Below the pieces are notes generated by a model, which was not told the DNA's origin, did no database searches, and saw only the letters and a list, made by a program, of their open reading frames with translations. From Bacteroidia bacterium (GTDB lineage: Bacteria > Bacteroidota > Bacteroidia > CAIKAF01), in contig JAUHWY010000012.1 of NCBI GenBank assembly GCA_030427255.1, forward strand, positions 16,453 through 80,452: 64,000 bases of DNA, written 5' to 3'. The translations under genes and the position numbers were made by a program. Shown here in pieces: positions 17,674 through 26,536 of the stretch (within the stretch, counting starts at the first letter, position 1; each line of letters begins with the position of its first letter).

Positions 17674-17841
17674 GAGACTGTTGATGCGTTGCGTTTTCAA
17701 GGCAAATTAAGGCGCAGGCAAATAGAAAGGCCACTGACGCTTCGGTCAGGACAGGCCGGAGTTTACTAATTGTAAATGAGGACCTTGATATTTGACTGCA
17801 ACGCAAAGTTGCCGCCAGAATAGCGTCGCATCAACAGTCTC
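17674..17841 (+). repeat. R2 structured element, copy 2 (with inserted hairpin)
   Basis: Arms GAGACTGTTGATGCG and CGCATCAACAGTCTC pair perfectly. The interior follows the other copies but carries about 25 extra bases after AAAGGCC, containing CTGAC-GCTTCG-GTCAG, itself a hairpin; removal restores the 143-bp length. The inner pair reads GGCAA/TTGCC and CAG/CTG, compensating for GGCGA/TCGCC and CGG/CCG in copies 1 and 4. It starts 105 bases after the sprA stop. Around it 17667-17680 and 17884-17893 (TAGCCGCTC / GAGCGGCTA) add an outer inverted pair. Confidence 0.85.
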
Positions 17842-17923
17842 TCTTAGGTGAGGAGGTGAAGCTTTGCGGAACCACCGGAACCTTAGAGCGGCTAAATGCC
17901 GGGGAGGTTGGCCGCAGCCGGTG

Positions 17924-17965
17924 GCCGGATACGGAGCGGGATTTTTCTATGGGCGAGGGCCCAAA
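17924..17965 (+). repeat. Left inverted repeat bracketing the sulfur cluster
   Basis: This 42-bp segment (GCCGGATACGGAGCGGG ... CTATGGGCGAGGGCCCAAA) matches the reverse complement of 27579-27620 at 37 of 42 bases, including a perfect 19-bp end. It lies about 85 bases before the first gene of the cluster; its partner lies eight bases after the last one. Confidence 0.8.
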
Positions 17966-17989
17966 CCTTTGCGCTTCTTTTTCCTTATT

Positions 17990-18003
17990 GTAACTATTGT
18001 TAC
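17990..18003 (+). promoter_or_regulatory. Palindromic operator candidate upstream of sulfur cluster
   Basis: GTAAC-TATT-GTTAC is a perfect 5-bp dyad 47 bases before the TauE start, in the only long leader of the operon. Downstream CCTTTG (about 18028-18033) could be a weak -7 element. The site may bind a CRP/FNR-type or other dimeric regulator; this is inference. Confidence 0.45.
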
Positions 18004-18049
18004 TGAATATGGAATAAAGTCTTGCGTCCTTTGTGCAAAAGCAAAACAG

Positions 18050-18841
18050 ATGGCATTAGAAATACTGGGTTGGATATCGGCGCTTGCGATTGGCGTTTCG
18101 CTGGGACTTATTGGTGGTGGGGGATCGATTTTGACGGTTCCCGTGTTGTTCTATTTTTTGGGTCTGGATACGGAAACGGCCACGGCTTATTCGCTGTTTA
18201 TTGTAGGCATTTCGAGTCTGGTGGGCGGAGCTCAGGCATGGCGTAAGGGCTTAGCAAAAATCAATATAGCCTTGGCTTTTGGGGCACCTTCGATTGTGGC
18301 GGTATTTTTTACCCGGTATACCTTGGTGCCTTGGCTACCGGAAACCATAGCCGGCCTTTCTAAAGGCACCTGGATGATGCTGCTTTTTGCCCTGCTGATG
18401 GTTCTGGCTTCTTTTTCTATGATTCGGAAGAAGAAAGGCGGCGCTCCTCCAAAGGAAAAGCATTCCGGTTGGAAATCCTATGCCATAGTGTTGGTGGAAG
18501 GCTTAGGTGTGGGCGTGCTGACGGGGCTGGTTGGTGCCGGCGGCGGCTTTTTGATTATTCCGGTGCTGGTGCTGGTGACCGGGCTGCCCATGAAACAGGC
18601 CGTAGGTACTTCTCTGCTGATTATTGCGGCCAAGAGCTTGATTGGATTTACAGGCGATGTGGCCAACCGCGAAATCGACTGGATGTTTTTGATAGGTTTT
18701 AGTGCCATTTCCATTGCAGGCATATTTGTAGGAAGTTGGCTGAGCGACCGCATCAGCGGCGAAAAGCTGAAACCTGCTTTTGGTTGGTTTGTGCTGGTGA
18801 TGGGCGTGTTTATTATGGCCCAGCAGCTCATGGGCATGTGA
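18050..18841 (+). CDS. TauE/SafE-family sulfite exporter-like permease
   Basis: A 263-aa integral membrane protein with two internally repeated halves, as in TauE/SafE (DUF81). Each half begins with a glycine-rich helix, [19 protein letters not shown] near residue 15 and [20 protein letters not shown] near residue 160, and about eight membrane segments are visible. The family exports sulfite, sulfoacetate or related anions. The start is the ATG at 18050, matching the family N-terminus; an open-frame extension to 17864 runs through repeat sequence and is rejected. As first gene of the sulfur cluster its natural substrate is sulfite made by the dioxygenase encoded next. Confidence 0.92.
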   Translation: MALEILGWISALAIGVSLGLIGGGGSILTVPVLFYFLGLDTETATAYSLFIVGISSLVGGAQAWRKGLAKINIALAFGAPSIVAVFFTRYTLVPWLPETIAGLSKGTWMMLLFALLMVLASFSMIRKKKGGAPPKEKHSGWKSYAIVLVEGLGVGVLTGLVGAGGGFLIIPVLVLVTGLPMKQAVGTSLLIIAAKSLIGFTGDVANREIDWMFLIGFSAISIAGIFVGSWLSDRISGEKLKPAFGWFVLVMGVFIMAQQLMGM

Positions 18842-18911
18842 CCTTCGTCACCAAGTGTTCATTTGTCAGTCTTTACTTTTGTATACAACAATTCGAAAAT
18901 ACCACAATACC

Positions 18912-20327
18912 ATGCATATTGAACAAATTTATACCGGTTGCTTGGCTCAGGGAGCCTACTTTATTGCCTCCGGAAAAGAAGCCTTAGTGATAGACCCTTT
19001 GCGGGACACCGAAGCTTATTTGGAAAAAGCGCGTGAAATGGGCGTAGAAATTAAGTACGTACTGGAGACGCATTTCCACGCCGATTTTGTGTCCGGTCAT
19101 TTGGATTTGGCCCGCAAAACCGGAGCAAAAGTGGTGTTTGGTCCTTTAGCTCAACCTCTGTACGAAGTGCATCAGGCCAAGGATGGCGAACGTTTGCCCT
19201 TAGGAAACATCAGCATTGAAGTGTTGCATACACCAGGGCACACCATGGAAAGTACTTGTTATTTGTTGCGCGACGAAAGCGACGAACCCAAGGCCTTGTT
19301 TACCGGCGACACCTTGTTTATTAACGATGTGGGCCGTCCGGATTTGGCGGTAAAGGGCGACCTAAGCGAGGAGGATTTGGCCGGTCACTTGTACGAATCC
19401 ATCCACAACAAAATTTTGCCTTTGCCGGACAGTCTGTTGGTCTATCCCGGACATGGGGCGGGTTCGGCCTGTGGAAAAAACTTGGGCAAGGAAACCTTTG
19501 ACACCCTTGGCCACCAAAAAGAGGTGAACTATGCTTTAAACCCAAAGTTGAGTCGGGAAGATTTCATTAAAGAAGTTACCACCGGCTTGATGCCCCCTCC
19601 GGCTTATTTCCCTGAGAATGTGCGGCTCAACAAACAGGGCTACGGTTCCTTAGAAGGCATTAAAGACAGAGGCATGACGGCTTTGAGTCCGGATGCCTTT
19701 GAGAACCTGGCCGAGCAACATCATGCTTTGGTGCTGGACACACGGAGTCCCGAAGCCTTTACTGCTTCGCACATTCCCGGTGCCATAAGCATAGGCATTG
19801 ACGGACAATTCGCTCCCTGGGTTGGTGCGCTTATTCCCTCTATAGATCAACCCTTGTTGCTTGTGGTCGAAGAGGGCCGCGAAGAAGAAGTGGTAACTCG
19901 CTTGGCGCGGGTGGGCTACGACCAAACCTTAGGCTATCTGAAAGGAGGATTAGCTGCCTGGGAACAGGCCGGCAAAGAAACCGACAGAGTTCAGAACGTT
20001 ACTGCCTCGGTTATGAAAGAACTTATGGTGCGGCAACCAAAAGTAATGGATGTGCGCAAGCCCGGTGAATTTGTTTCGAGCCACCTGCCTTCGGCACAGA
20101 ATACTCCTTTGGATTACCTGAACCAGCACATGGACGCGTTTAAAGCGGAAGGGCCATTTTACTTGCATTGCGCCGGTGGTTACCGCTCCGTAATAGCGGC
20201 TTCGATTTTAAAAAGTCGTGGCGTGCACGATGTGGTAAACATTTTGGGAGGATTCAAGGCACTCGAAGAAGCGGGATTGGAAGTGAGCGAATACGTATGT
20301 CCCTCCACCCTAAAGGCTGAGGCCTAA
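18912..20327 (+). CDS. Persulfide dioxygenase-like metallo-beta-lactamase fused to two rhodanese domains
   Basis: A 471-aa protein. Residues 1-250 form an ETHE1-like metallo-beta-lactamase domain with THFHADFVSGH (His54, His56, Asp58, His63), HTPGHT, FTGDTLF and VYPGHGAGSACG. Residues 265-360 are a first rhodanese domain (VLDTRSPEAFTASHIPGA) whose catalytic Cys position is replaced (LLVVEEGREEE), so it is probably non-catalytic. Residues 375-465 are a second rhodanese with LHCAGGYRS and active Cys420. The family oxidises persulfide to sulfite and moves sulfane sulfur. The start is the ATG at 18912, where family homology begins. It fits between sulfide:quinone oxidoreductase and the sulfite exporter in one pathway. 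Confidence 0.93.
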   Translation: MHIEQIYTGCLAQGAYFIASGKEALVIDPLRDTEAYLEKAREMGVEIKYVLETHFHADFVSGHLDLARKTGAKVVFGPLAQPLYEVHQAKDGERLPLGNISIEVLHTPGHTMESTCYLLRDESDEPKALFTGDTLFINDVGRPDLAVKGDLSEEDLAGHLYESIHNKILPLPDSLLVYPGHGAGSACGKNLGKETFDTLGHQKEVNYALNPKLSREDFIKEVTTGLMPPPAYFPENVRLNKQGYGSLEGIKDRGMTALSPDAFENLAEQHHALVLDTRSPEAFTASHIPGAISIGIDGQFAPWVGALIPSIDQPLLLVVEEGREEEVVTRLARVGYDQTLGYLKGGLAAWEQAGKETDRVQNVTASVMKELMVRQPKVMDVRKPGEFVSSHLPSAQNTPLDYLNQHMDAFKAEGPFYLHCAGGYRSVIAASILKSRGVHDVVNILGGFKALEEAGLEVSEYVCPSTLKAEA

Positions 20328-20361
20328 CATCATCTCTTCATTCATAAAACAAACGCTTAAG

Positions 20362-20661
20362 ATGAGCACTTTTCAAGAATTGATTTCCGGCGAAACGCCC
20401 GTATTGGTGGACTTTTTTGCTACCTGGTGTGGTCCCTGCCATGCCTTGGCCCCGACCTTGGAGCAGCTGGCAGCAGAGGAAAAAGACCGCCTTAAAATCA
20501 TAAAAGTAGATGTGGACAAGAATCCACAAGCGGCTGCGGCTTTTCAGGTAAGTGGCGTACCCACACTAATGCTGTTTCGGAAAGGGGAGGCCCTTTGGCG
20601 CCAATCCGGAGTTATGCCTTTGCATCAATTAAAAGCGGCCTTATCGCCTTATTTAAACTAA
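20362..20661 (+). CDS. Thioredoxin
   Basis: A 99-aa single-domain thioredoxin with FFATWCGPCHALAP (Cys23, Cys26) and the cis-proline loop VSGVPTLMLFRKG. It has no signal peptide, so it acts in the cytoplasm. Here it is likely to supply electrons to, or accept persulfide from, the neighbouring rhodanese and YeeE/YedE proteins. It lies 34 bases after the dioxygenase gene and 19 before the next. Confidence 0.94.
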   Translation: MSTFQELISGETPVLVDFFATWCGPCHALAPTLEQLAAEEKDRLKIIKVDVDKNPQAAAAFQVSGVPTLMLFRKGEALWRQSGVMPLHQLKAALSPYLN

Positions 20662-20680
20662 CAAAATAATTATTTTACCC

Positions 20681-21244
20681 ATGATAGAATTTTTAACCCA
20701 ACCATGGCCATGGTGGTTTAGCGGAGCTATGATTGGTCTTACCCTTTGGGTAATGTGGTTTGCCGGAAAAACCTTTGGCTTTTCGGGAAACTTTAGAACC
20801 ATGTGCACCATGTGCGGTGCGGGAAAGGCTGCCAATTTCTTTGCTTTTGACTGGAAAACACAGAAATGGAACCTGGCTTTTCTAATTGGCGCAACTATAG
20901 GTGGATTTTTGGCAGCGCATTTTCTTTCGCCCGAGGGCGGACAAATACCCGCCATTGATGCCGGCGTTCAGGCTCAATTGCAAGGTTTGGGCTTTGCGGC
21001 TCCGGCTGCTTACCAACCTTTGGAATGGTATGGCGAAGACTGGTTTCTCGGGGGCACGCTGTGGCTGTTGTTGTTTGGCGGCTTCCTGATTGGTTTCGGC
21101 TCCAGGTATAGCGGAGGCTGCACCTCCGGACATGCAATCACCGGCTTGTCTTCGTTTCAACTTCCCTCATTAATTGCTGTAGTTGGCTTTTTTATCGGCG
21201 GGTTATTTATGACCCATGTAATTTACCCATGGTTGCTCGGCTAA
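20681..21244 (+). CDS. YeeE/YedE family sulfur transporter, larger half
   Basis: A 187-aa membrane protein with about five helices and the conserved cysteines of the YeeE/YedE family: MCTMCGAGKAANFFAFDW near residue 45 and YSGGCTSGHAITGLSSFQ near residue 145. The family imports thiosulfate or related sulfur species, passing substrate along cysteines. With the 138-aa protein at 22637 it makes a split two-gene transporter, as in the PmpA/PmpB type common in sulfide-oxidising clusters. A barrel gene is inserted between the halves. Its stop overlaps the start of that gene. Confidence 0.9.
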   Translation: MIEFLTQPWPWWFSGAMIGLTLWVMWFAGKTFGFSGNFRTMCTMCGAGKAANFFAFDWKTQKWNLAFLIGATIGGFLAAHFLSPEGGQIPAIDAGVQAQLQGLGFAAPAAYQPLEWYGEDWFLGGTLWLLLFGGFLIGFGSRYSGGCTSGHAITGLSSFQLPSLIAVVGFFIGGLFMTHVIYPWLLG

Positions 21245-22635
21245 ATTCAAAGCATCATTGGGCATTGGCTTTTGGGCTGGCCTTTGTGCCGGTAGCCGAA
21301 ATTGAGGCTTCCGACCCGCCGGATTCCACCAAAAAATCGGTGCATCAGCTGGCTTGGTTGTTCTCGCATGGAGAATTCCACGGGCATTTGCGCACCTACG
21401 GCATGTCTACCCTGCACGAAACCGGGTCCGAACCTGTGTTTGCCTTGGCAACGGGAGCTAGATTTCATTACCACACCGCTTCATTTAAAGGGTTTAGTAT
21501 GGGTTTGGGAGGGGTCTTTACCTTTCGTGTTGCGGGAACCCATTTAGGCGAGAAAGACGAAATTTCAGGCGCCCTTCCTCGCTTCGAAAGGCAGTTGTTC
21601 GATGTGACCGACCCCGAAAACCACTACGAGCTGGACCGTTTGGACGAGTTGTATTTGCATTGGCACCATAAGGGTTTTCAAATAACCGGAGGCCGTTTTG
21701 TACTCAATACCCCCTTTGTAAATCAGCAAGACACCCGCATGAAGCCCTATGCGAGCCAAGGAATTGACCTGGAGTGGAAGATTCCAAAGATAAACTCTTG
21801 GTTGCAAGCCGGCTTTTTGACCCATGTTTCGCCAAGGTCTACCGTAAACTGGTATTCGGTTGGAGAGTCCGTGGGCATTTACAATACCGGTTTCAATCCC
21901 GACGGTAGTCCCAGTGCCTACGCCGGAAACATAAGCAGTGGAGGTTTAGGCTATTTGAATTTGGGTCATCAATGGAAAGGTTTCCGGTTTGACCTTTGGA
22001 ATTATTGGTTCGACCGCGTTTCATGGTCGAGTTATTTGCAAGTAACTAAGGCTTGGAGTTTGGGCGAAAAGGATTGGAAACTACATGCCGGAGTGGAGGG
22101 AATGGCTCAATTTCAGCTGGCCGATGGGGGTAATTCGGATCCTTTAAAGAGCTATTTCCCTGACCAACAAGTATACTTGTTAGGAAGTCGATTGGGACTG
22201 GCAAAAGGAAGTTGGAACATGAGTTTGAACAGCTTGCATGCCTTTGGACCGGGTCGATTTACCTTTCCAACGGAATGGGGCCGTGAGCAATTTTTTGCCA
22301 CCCTTTCGCGTGGTCGTATGGAAGGCTTAGGTCAATTTCATTCCTTAAGTCTTAGAGCGCAAAAGCACTTGCATCCCGATTGGACCATCGGAGTAGACTT
22401 TGGCCACCTCTCGGCGCCTGAAATGGACGACTTTAGCGTAAATAAATACCAGCAAATGTCTTATTTCCAGTCCAACTTAGACATTACCTGGAAGTTTCAC
22501 CAGTTTTTGGAAGGCCTAGAGCTGCGCTTTTTGTACGTGCACAAACGTGCGTATGACGCAGATTGCCCCAAAGCACGCCTGTATTATCAGGCCGATTATC
22601 ATCACTTTAATCTAATTGCACAAATTCATTTTTAA
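21229..22635 (+). CDS. Outer-membrane beta-barrel protein (porin-like)
   Basis: A 468-aa protein starting at an ATG that overlaps the preceding gene by 16 bases. An N-terminal export signal is likely (residues 1-27, ending VAEIEAS). The rest alternates short amphipathic strands with turns (RLDELYLHWHHKGFQITGGR) and ends in IQIHF, with the terminal aromatic typical of outer-membrane barrels. It resembles Bacteroidota outer-membrane porins of the OprD/alginate type in layout, but I cannot name a family. Sitting between the two YeeE/YedE halves suggests it passes sulfur compounds across the outer membrane; this is inference. Confidence 0.75.
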   Translation: MVARLNSKHHWALAFGLAFVPVAEIEASDPPDSTKKSVHQLAWLFSHGEFHGHLRTYGMSTLHETGSEPVFALATGARFHYHTASFKGFSMGLGGVFTFRVAGTHLGEKDEISGALPRFERQLFDVTDPENHYELDRLDELYLHWHHKGFQITGGRFVLNTPFVNQQDTRMKPYASQGIDLEWKIPKINSWLQAGFLTHVSPRSTVNWYSVGESVGIYNTGFNPDGSPSAYAGNISSGGLGYLNLGHQWKGFRFDLWNYWFDRVSWSSYLQVTKAWSLGEKDWKLHAGVEGMAQFQLADGGNSDPLKSYFPDQQVYLLGSRLGLAKGSWNMSLNSLHAFGPGRFTFPTEWGREQFFATLSRGRMEGLGQFHSLSLRAQKHLHPDWTIGVDFGHLSAPEMDDFSVNKYQQMSYFQSNLDITWKFHQFLEGLELRFLYVHKRAYDADCPKARLYYQADYHHFNLIAQIHF

Positions 22636-22636
22636 T

Positions 22637-23053
22637 ATGCTACGACTCATTCCTTACGTATTGGCCGGATCTTTCTTTGGCGTAATTATGTATAAAAGCG
22701 AAGCCGCTTCTTGGTATCGGATTCAAGAGATGTTTCGCTTCGGCTCCTTTCACATGTACGGCATCATCATGGTGGCTGTTGGCATGGGCGCTTTAGGCTA
22801 TTTGCTTATAAATAAATTCAAACTGAAGGATTTGAAGGGACAGCCCATTGTTATTCCCGACAAAGCCCCGGGATGGAAACGTTACTTGTTGGGCGGCCTT
22901 ATTTTCGGCTTGGGCTGGGCGCTTACCGGTGCATGTCCGGGTCCCGTATTTGTGAATTTGGGAGCGGGATTCCTTTCTATGTTGCCTGTGGCCGTCGGCG
23001 GAATTCTTGGCACCTTTTTGTATGGGGTTTTTAAGGATAAAATGCCGCATTAA
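22637..23053 (+). CDS. YeeE/YedE family sulfur transporter, smaller half
   Basis: A 138-aa membrane protein with about four helices. The signature is LIFGLGWALTGACPGPVFVNLG around residue 90, with the conserved Cys of the TGACPGP loop. The start is the ATG at 22637; a TTG extension to 22616 would run into the previous gene. It pairs with the 187-aa half at 20681. This is the end of the first block of the cluster, before a 206-base spacer of repeats. Confidence 0.9.
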   Translation: MLRLIPYVLAGSFFGVIMYKSEAASWYRIQEMFRFGSFHMYGIIMVAVGMGALGYLLINKFKLKDLKGQPIVIPDKAPGWKRYLLGGLIFGLGWALTGACPGPVFVNLGAGFLSMLPVAVGGILGTFLYGVFKDKMPH

Positions 23054-23054
23054 T

Positions 23055-23230
23055 TAGAAATGGGGAATGATGAATGGTAAATGATGAATGGTAAATGATG
23101 AATGATGAGGTAAAGACGGGATGCCTCCCGTCTCTGTAAAGACGGGATATCTCCCGTCTCTCTCAATATCGAGCTAAAGGCCGGATGCCTCCCGTCTCCC
23201 TCAATAACGAGGTAAAGACGGGAAACCTCT
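23055..23230 (+). repeat. Minisatellite and tandem GACGGGA hairpins
   Basis: 23060-23107 repeats GATGAATGGTAAAT two to three times. 23110-23230 carries three full and one partial copies of GTAAAGACGGGAT-CTCCCGTCTC, each a GAGACGGGA-type hairpin, the first two back to back (23110, 23136) and the third at 23173 following TCTCAATATCGAG. It fills the spacer between the transporter gene and the sulfide:quinone oxidoreductase, so it lies in the operon interior and could modulate mRNA processing. Confidence 0.85.
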
Positions 23231-23259
23231 TGCTCCGCTAAATATAAAAACCAAACTAC

Positions 23260-24522
23260 ATGAAAAATTATCCTGTAATCATTGTCGGAGGTGGAACCGC
23301 CGGAATTATGGTGGCCGCCCAACTCAAAAGAGCGCAACCCGACTTAGGCATTGCCTTAATCGACAAAGCCGAAAAGCACTGGTACCAGCCCGCTTGGACC
23401 TTGGTCGGGGCCGGCACCTTCGACATGCAAAAGACCTGGAAACCTCAAGCCGATTTTATTCCTAAAGGGGTTGACTGGATCAAACAATACGTTCAATCGC
23501 TCGACCCGGACCAAAATCAAGTGGTTCTGGAGGATGGAAGCCGCTTGGAATATGAGCAACTGGTGGTATGTCCCGGCATTCAACTTCGGCCCGATTTACT
23601 TCCCGGACTGGAAGAAGGATTGGCCACCGGAAAGGTGGTAAGCAACTATATAGATCCCGAAGCTACTTGGAAAGCGTTGAAATCTTTCAAAGGTGGACAG
23701 GCCGTTTTTACCCAACCGGCTACTCCAATCAAATGCGGAGGAGCACCTCAAAAAATCCTATACCTGGCCGACAGTTATTTCAGAAAGTCGGGAGTACGCG
23801 ATAAAACCAATGTGGTTTTTGCTACGCCCGGCTCCGTGATTTTTGGGGTAAAAGAATTTGCCAAGACCCTCAACGAGGTCATTCGCAAAAAGGACATAAC
23901 CGTAAAATATTATTACGAGCCCGTCCGCATCGACGCCGAAAAACAAGAAATTCACTTTAGGTATACCAAGGCGGGCGACAACGACTGCGTCCTTACCGAA
24001 GACCAACAATTGCGCGAACGCATCGAAGGAGAAGCTTCCATTGTGATGCCATACGACTTGTTGCATTTGGCCCCACCTCAATCGGCTCCGGAATTTATTC
24101 GAAACTCCGTGTTGGCCGGCACCGAAGCGCCCGCCAAAGGCTGGTTGGAAGTAGACATCCACACCATGCAGCACAAGCGCTATCCCAATGTGTTTGGGCT
24201 TGGCGATGCTGCCGGCTTGCCCACCGCCAAAACCGGTGCGGCCATACGTAAGCAGGCTCCGGTGGTGGTTGCCAACCTCTTGGCCTACCGAAACAACAAA
24301 GGCCTAAGCTCCAAAACCTATCAGGGCTACAGCTCCTGTCCCTTGGTGACCGATTACGGAAAAATGGTGCTTGCAGAATTTAAGTACAACAACGTCCGCG
24401 ATTCGGATCCTTTGCTGAGCAAAATGGTAGACACCACCAAAGAACAATACAGCATGTGGCTGCTTAAAAAGTATGCCTTACCTTGGTTGTATTGGAACAA
24501 AATGCTTAAGGGCAAGATGTGA
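23260..24522 (+). CDS. sqr: Sulfide:quinone oxidoreductase, type II
   Basis: A 420-aa FAD protein that oxidises sulfide to a persulfide or polysulfide and reduces quinone at the inner membrane. The FAD site is VIIVGGGTAGIMVAAQLKRA at the N-terminus; a YQPAWTLVGAG block is typical of SQR; candidate redox cysteines are Cys159 in KCGGAPQK and Cys360 in YSSCPLVT, the pair conserved in type II (mitochondrial-like) enzymes; FGLGDAAGLPTAKTG is the second FAD motif; the C-terminus is aromatic and membrane-binding (KYALPWLYWNKMLKG). It feeds the quinone pool used by the CydAB oxidase downstream. Confidence 0.93.
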   Translation: MKNYPVIIVGGGTAGIMVAAQLKRAQPDLGIALIDKAEKHWYQPAWTLVGAGTFDMQKTWKPQADFIPKGVDWIKQYVQSLDPDQNQVVLEDGSRLEYEQLVVCPGIQLRPDLLPGLEEGLATGKVVSNYIDPEATWKALKSFKGGQAVFTQPATPIKCGGAPQKILYLADSYFRKSGVRDKTNVVFATPGSVIFGVKEFAKTLNEVIRKKDITVKYYYEPVRIDAEKQEIHFRYTKAGDNDCVLTEDQQLRERIEGEASIVMPYDLLHLAPPQSAPEFIRNSVLAGTEAPAKGWLEVDIHTMQHKRYPNVFGLGDAAGLPTAKTGAAIRKQAPVVVANLLAYRNNKGLSSKTYQGYSSCPLVTDYGKMVLAEFKYNNVRDSDPLLSKMVDTTKEQYSMWLLKKYALPWLYWNKMLKGKM

Positions 24523-25127
24523 TGTCGGACTTTTGGAACCAAAAATTTGAGCAGAGTCCGGGACTTTATGGGCAAGCCCCCAACGCTTGGTTTGAATCCT
24601 CCGTTCAACGCATGCAATTAAGTCCCGGGCATGCCTTTTTGCCCGGTGAAGGCGAAGGCCGAAATGCCGCCTTTCTTCTTCAAAAGGGCTGGCAAGTTAC
24701 GGCGTTGGACGGCAGCGAAACCGCCATAGAACATGCCCGGAAAAAGCTAAAGGCCTTTGGAGATAAATTCAACTACCTGCACGGTTTGCTTCCGGAAAAG
24801 CCACTTCCCGTGGAGCAGTTCGATTTGATTGGGCTTATTTATTTTCATTTGCCGCCCCAAACCCGAAGTTTGGTACATAAAGATTTGATGAAAAGGCTCA
24901 AACCCGGTGGCTTCGTTTTTTTGGAAGCCTTTCATCCCGAACAGTTGAATTTTAGTTCCGGAGGACCAAAACAAGAAAACATGCTGTATCGTCTGGAAGA
25001 CCTTTGCCGCGACTTCACAGGCTTGCATTGGCACTACTTGGCCAAAACACCTGCCTTTTTAAACGAAGGCATCGGTCATCAAGGCGAAGCACGGTTGGTG
25101 CGTATGATAGCTCAAAAGCCCCTATAA
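24522..25127 (+). CDS. Class I SAM-dependent methyltransferase
   Basis: A 201-aa protein beginning FWNQKFEQSPGLYGQAPNAW, with SAM motif I in a shifted form (FLPGEGEGRNAAFLLQKG), acidic motif II ALDGS, motif FDLIGLIYFHLP and KPGGFVFLEAF. It resembles the TehB/thiopurine/thiol methyltransferase type. The start ATG shares one base with the stop of sqr; a GTG three bases upstream is less likely. Placed between sqr and cydA, it may methylate sulfide, persulfide or another thiol, but substrate is inferred from context only. Confidence 0.85.
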   Translation: MSDFWNQKFEQSPGLYGQAPNAWFESSVQRMQLSPGHAFLPGEGEGRNAAFLLQKGWQVTALDGSETAIEHARKKLKAFGDKFNYLHGLLPEKPLPVEQFDLIGLIYFHLPPQTRSLVHKDLMKRLKPGGFVFLEAFHPEQLNFSSGGPKQENMLYRLEDLCRDFTGLHWHYLAKTPAFLNEGIGHQGEARLVRMIAQKPL

Positions 25128-25136
25128 CTCCACTCC

Positions 25137-26525
25137 ATGGACGTTGAAATTCTTTCCCGCATACAGTTTGCCTTTACGGTAGCCTTCCATTACATCTATC
25201 CGCCATTGAGTATTGGCCTTGGGCTGGTGCTCGTGTTTATGGAGGGACGCTATTTGGTTACCCGCAACCCGCTCTACGAAGCCATGACTCGGTTTTGGGT
25301 GCGCATTTTTGCCCTGATTTTTGGCATTGGCGTAGTTACCGGTATAGTTATGGAATTTGAATTTGGCACCAATTGGGCCGTGTATTCCCGGTACGTGGGC
25401 GACGTATTCGGCTCTGCCCTTGCCGCCGAGGGCATTTTTGCCTTTGCTTTGGAGTCCGGCTTTCTGGGCATTTTACTTTTCGGGTGGAACAGAGTAAAGC
25501 CTTGGGTACACTTTCTTTCTACCATTATGGTAACGCTAGGATCCATGTTTTCGGCGGTTTGGATTGTGGTGGCCAACTCCTGGCAACAAACGCCTGCGGG
25601 TTTTCAAGTGGTGGGCGAAGGAATGAATGCCCGCGCCGAAATCACCGATTTCTGGGCCATGGTATTCAACCCCTCCTCTATGGACCGCTTAATGCACGTT
25701 TGGCTGGGCTCTTTTTTGGCCGGCTCCTTTTTGGTAATGAGCGTGGCCGCCTACTATTTAATCAAGAAGCGCCACCTGGAATTTGCCAAACAATCCTTTA
25801 CCTTGGGCTTGCATGTAGCCACCGTGGCTGCACTTTTGCAACTCTTTTCGGGCCACCGCTCCGCAGAAATTGTGGCAGAACATCAACCGGCCAAATTAGC
25901 CGCCATGGAAGGGCACTGGGAAGCCCATGCCCCTGCCGATCTTTACCTTTTTGGTTGGGTCAACGGCGCTAGTCAGGAAACGTATGGTGTGGCCATTCCC
26001 GGCGGCTTGGGGCTACTTACCCACATGGATCCTGAGGCTCCCATCACCGGCTTGCAGGCCTTTGCTCCAGAGGATCGGCCGGGTGCCGTAAACTTTGTTT
26101 TTCAAACCTACCACGCCATGGTGGCCATAGGCTTGTTTTTAATTGCCCTTACGCTGTTTGCTCAGTTCAAACGCTGGCGAGGCAGTTTGTTCCAAACGCG
26201 TTGGCTCATGTTGCTTTTTGTGCCCTCCGTACTTTTGCCTCAGTTGGCCAACCAATTGGGCTGGTATACTGCGGAAGTTGGTCGTCAGCCTTGGGTGGTA
26301 TACAACCTGCTGCGCACTTCCGATGCCCTTTCCGAAGCCGTGCAGGCCAACCAGGTGCTGTTTAGTCTAATTCTGTTCACGCTGGTGTACCTGCTCCTCT
26401 TTACCCTTTTTATATATTTATTCAACCGTAAAGTGCAGCATGGACCCAATGCGCACGACCAAGAAGACAACCACCGCCCCAGACAAGACGATATGGCGCG
26501 CGCCTTAGAATCCCCAAACTCCTAA
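25137..26525 (+). CDS. cydA: Cytochrome bd ubiquinol oxidase subunit I
   Basis: A 462-aa membrane protein that oxidises quinol and reduces oxygen with hemes b558, b595 and d. His18 in [12 protein letters not shown] is the N-terminal heme ligand region; [19 protein letters not shown] and [20 protein letters not shown] are conserved helices; [12 protein letters not shown] is the family signature. The quinol-binding loop is short, as in the CIO/short-Q type. The C-terminal tail is hydrophilic and variable. Bd oxidases are less sensitive to sulfide than heme-copper oxidases, which fits the cluster. Confidence 0.96.
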   Translation: MDVEILSRIQFAFTVAFHYIYPPLSIGLGLVLVFMEGRYLVTRNPLYEAMTRFWVRIFALIFGIGVVTGIVMEFEFGTNWAVYSRYVGDVFGSALAAEGIFAFALESGFLGILLFGWNRVKPWVHFLSTIMVTLGSMFSAVWIVVANSWQQTPAGFQVVGEGMNARAEITDFWAMVFNPSSMDRLMHVWLGSFLAGSFLVMSVAAYYLIKKRHLEFAKQSFTLGLHVATVAALLQLFSGHRSAEIVAEHQPAKLAAMEGHWEAHAPADLYLFGWVNGASQETYGVAIPGGLGLLTHMDPEAPITGLQAFAPEDRPGAVNFVFQTYHAMVAIGLFLIALTLFAQFKRWRGSLFQTRWLMLLFVPSVLLPQLANQLGWYTAEVGRQPWVVYNLLRTSDALSEAVQANQVLFSLILFTLVYLLLFTLFIYLFNRKVQHGPNAHDQEDNHRPRQDDMARALESPNS

Positions 26526-26536
26526 ACCCCTAAGCC

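Noticed and set aside
17864..18049. N-terminal extension of the TauE-like permease
   Set aside because: It reads through repeat and leader sequence; family homology starts at 18050.
23055..23230. Possible CRISPR array
   Set aside because: The units are short hairpins of uneven spacing with no unique spacers and no cas genes nearby.
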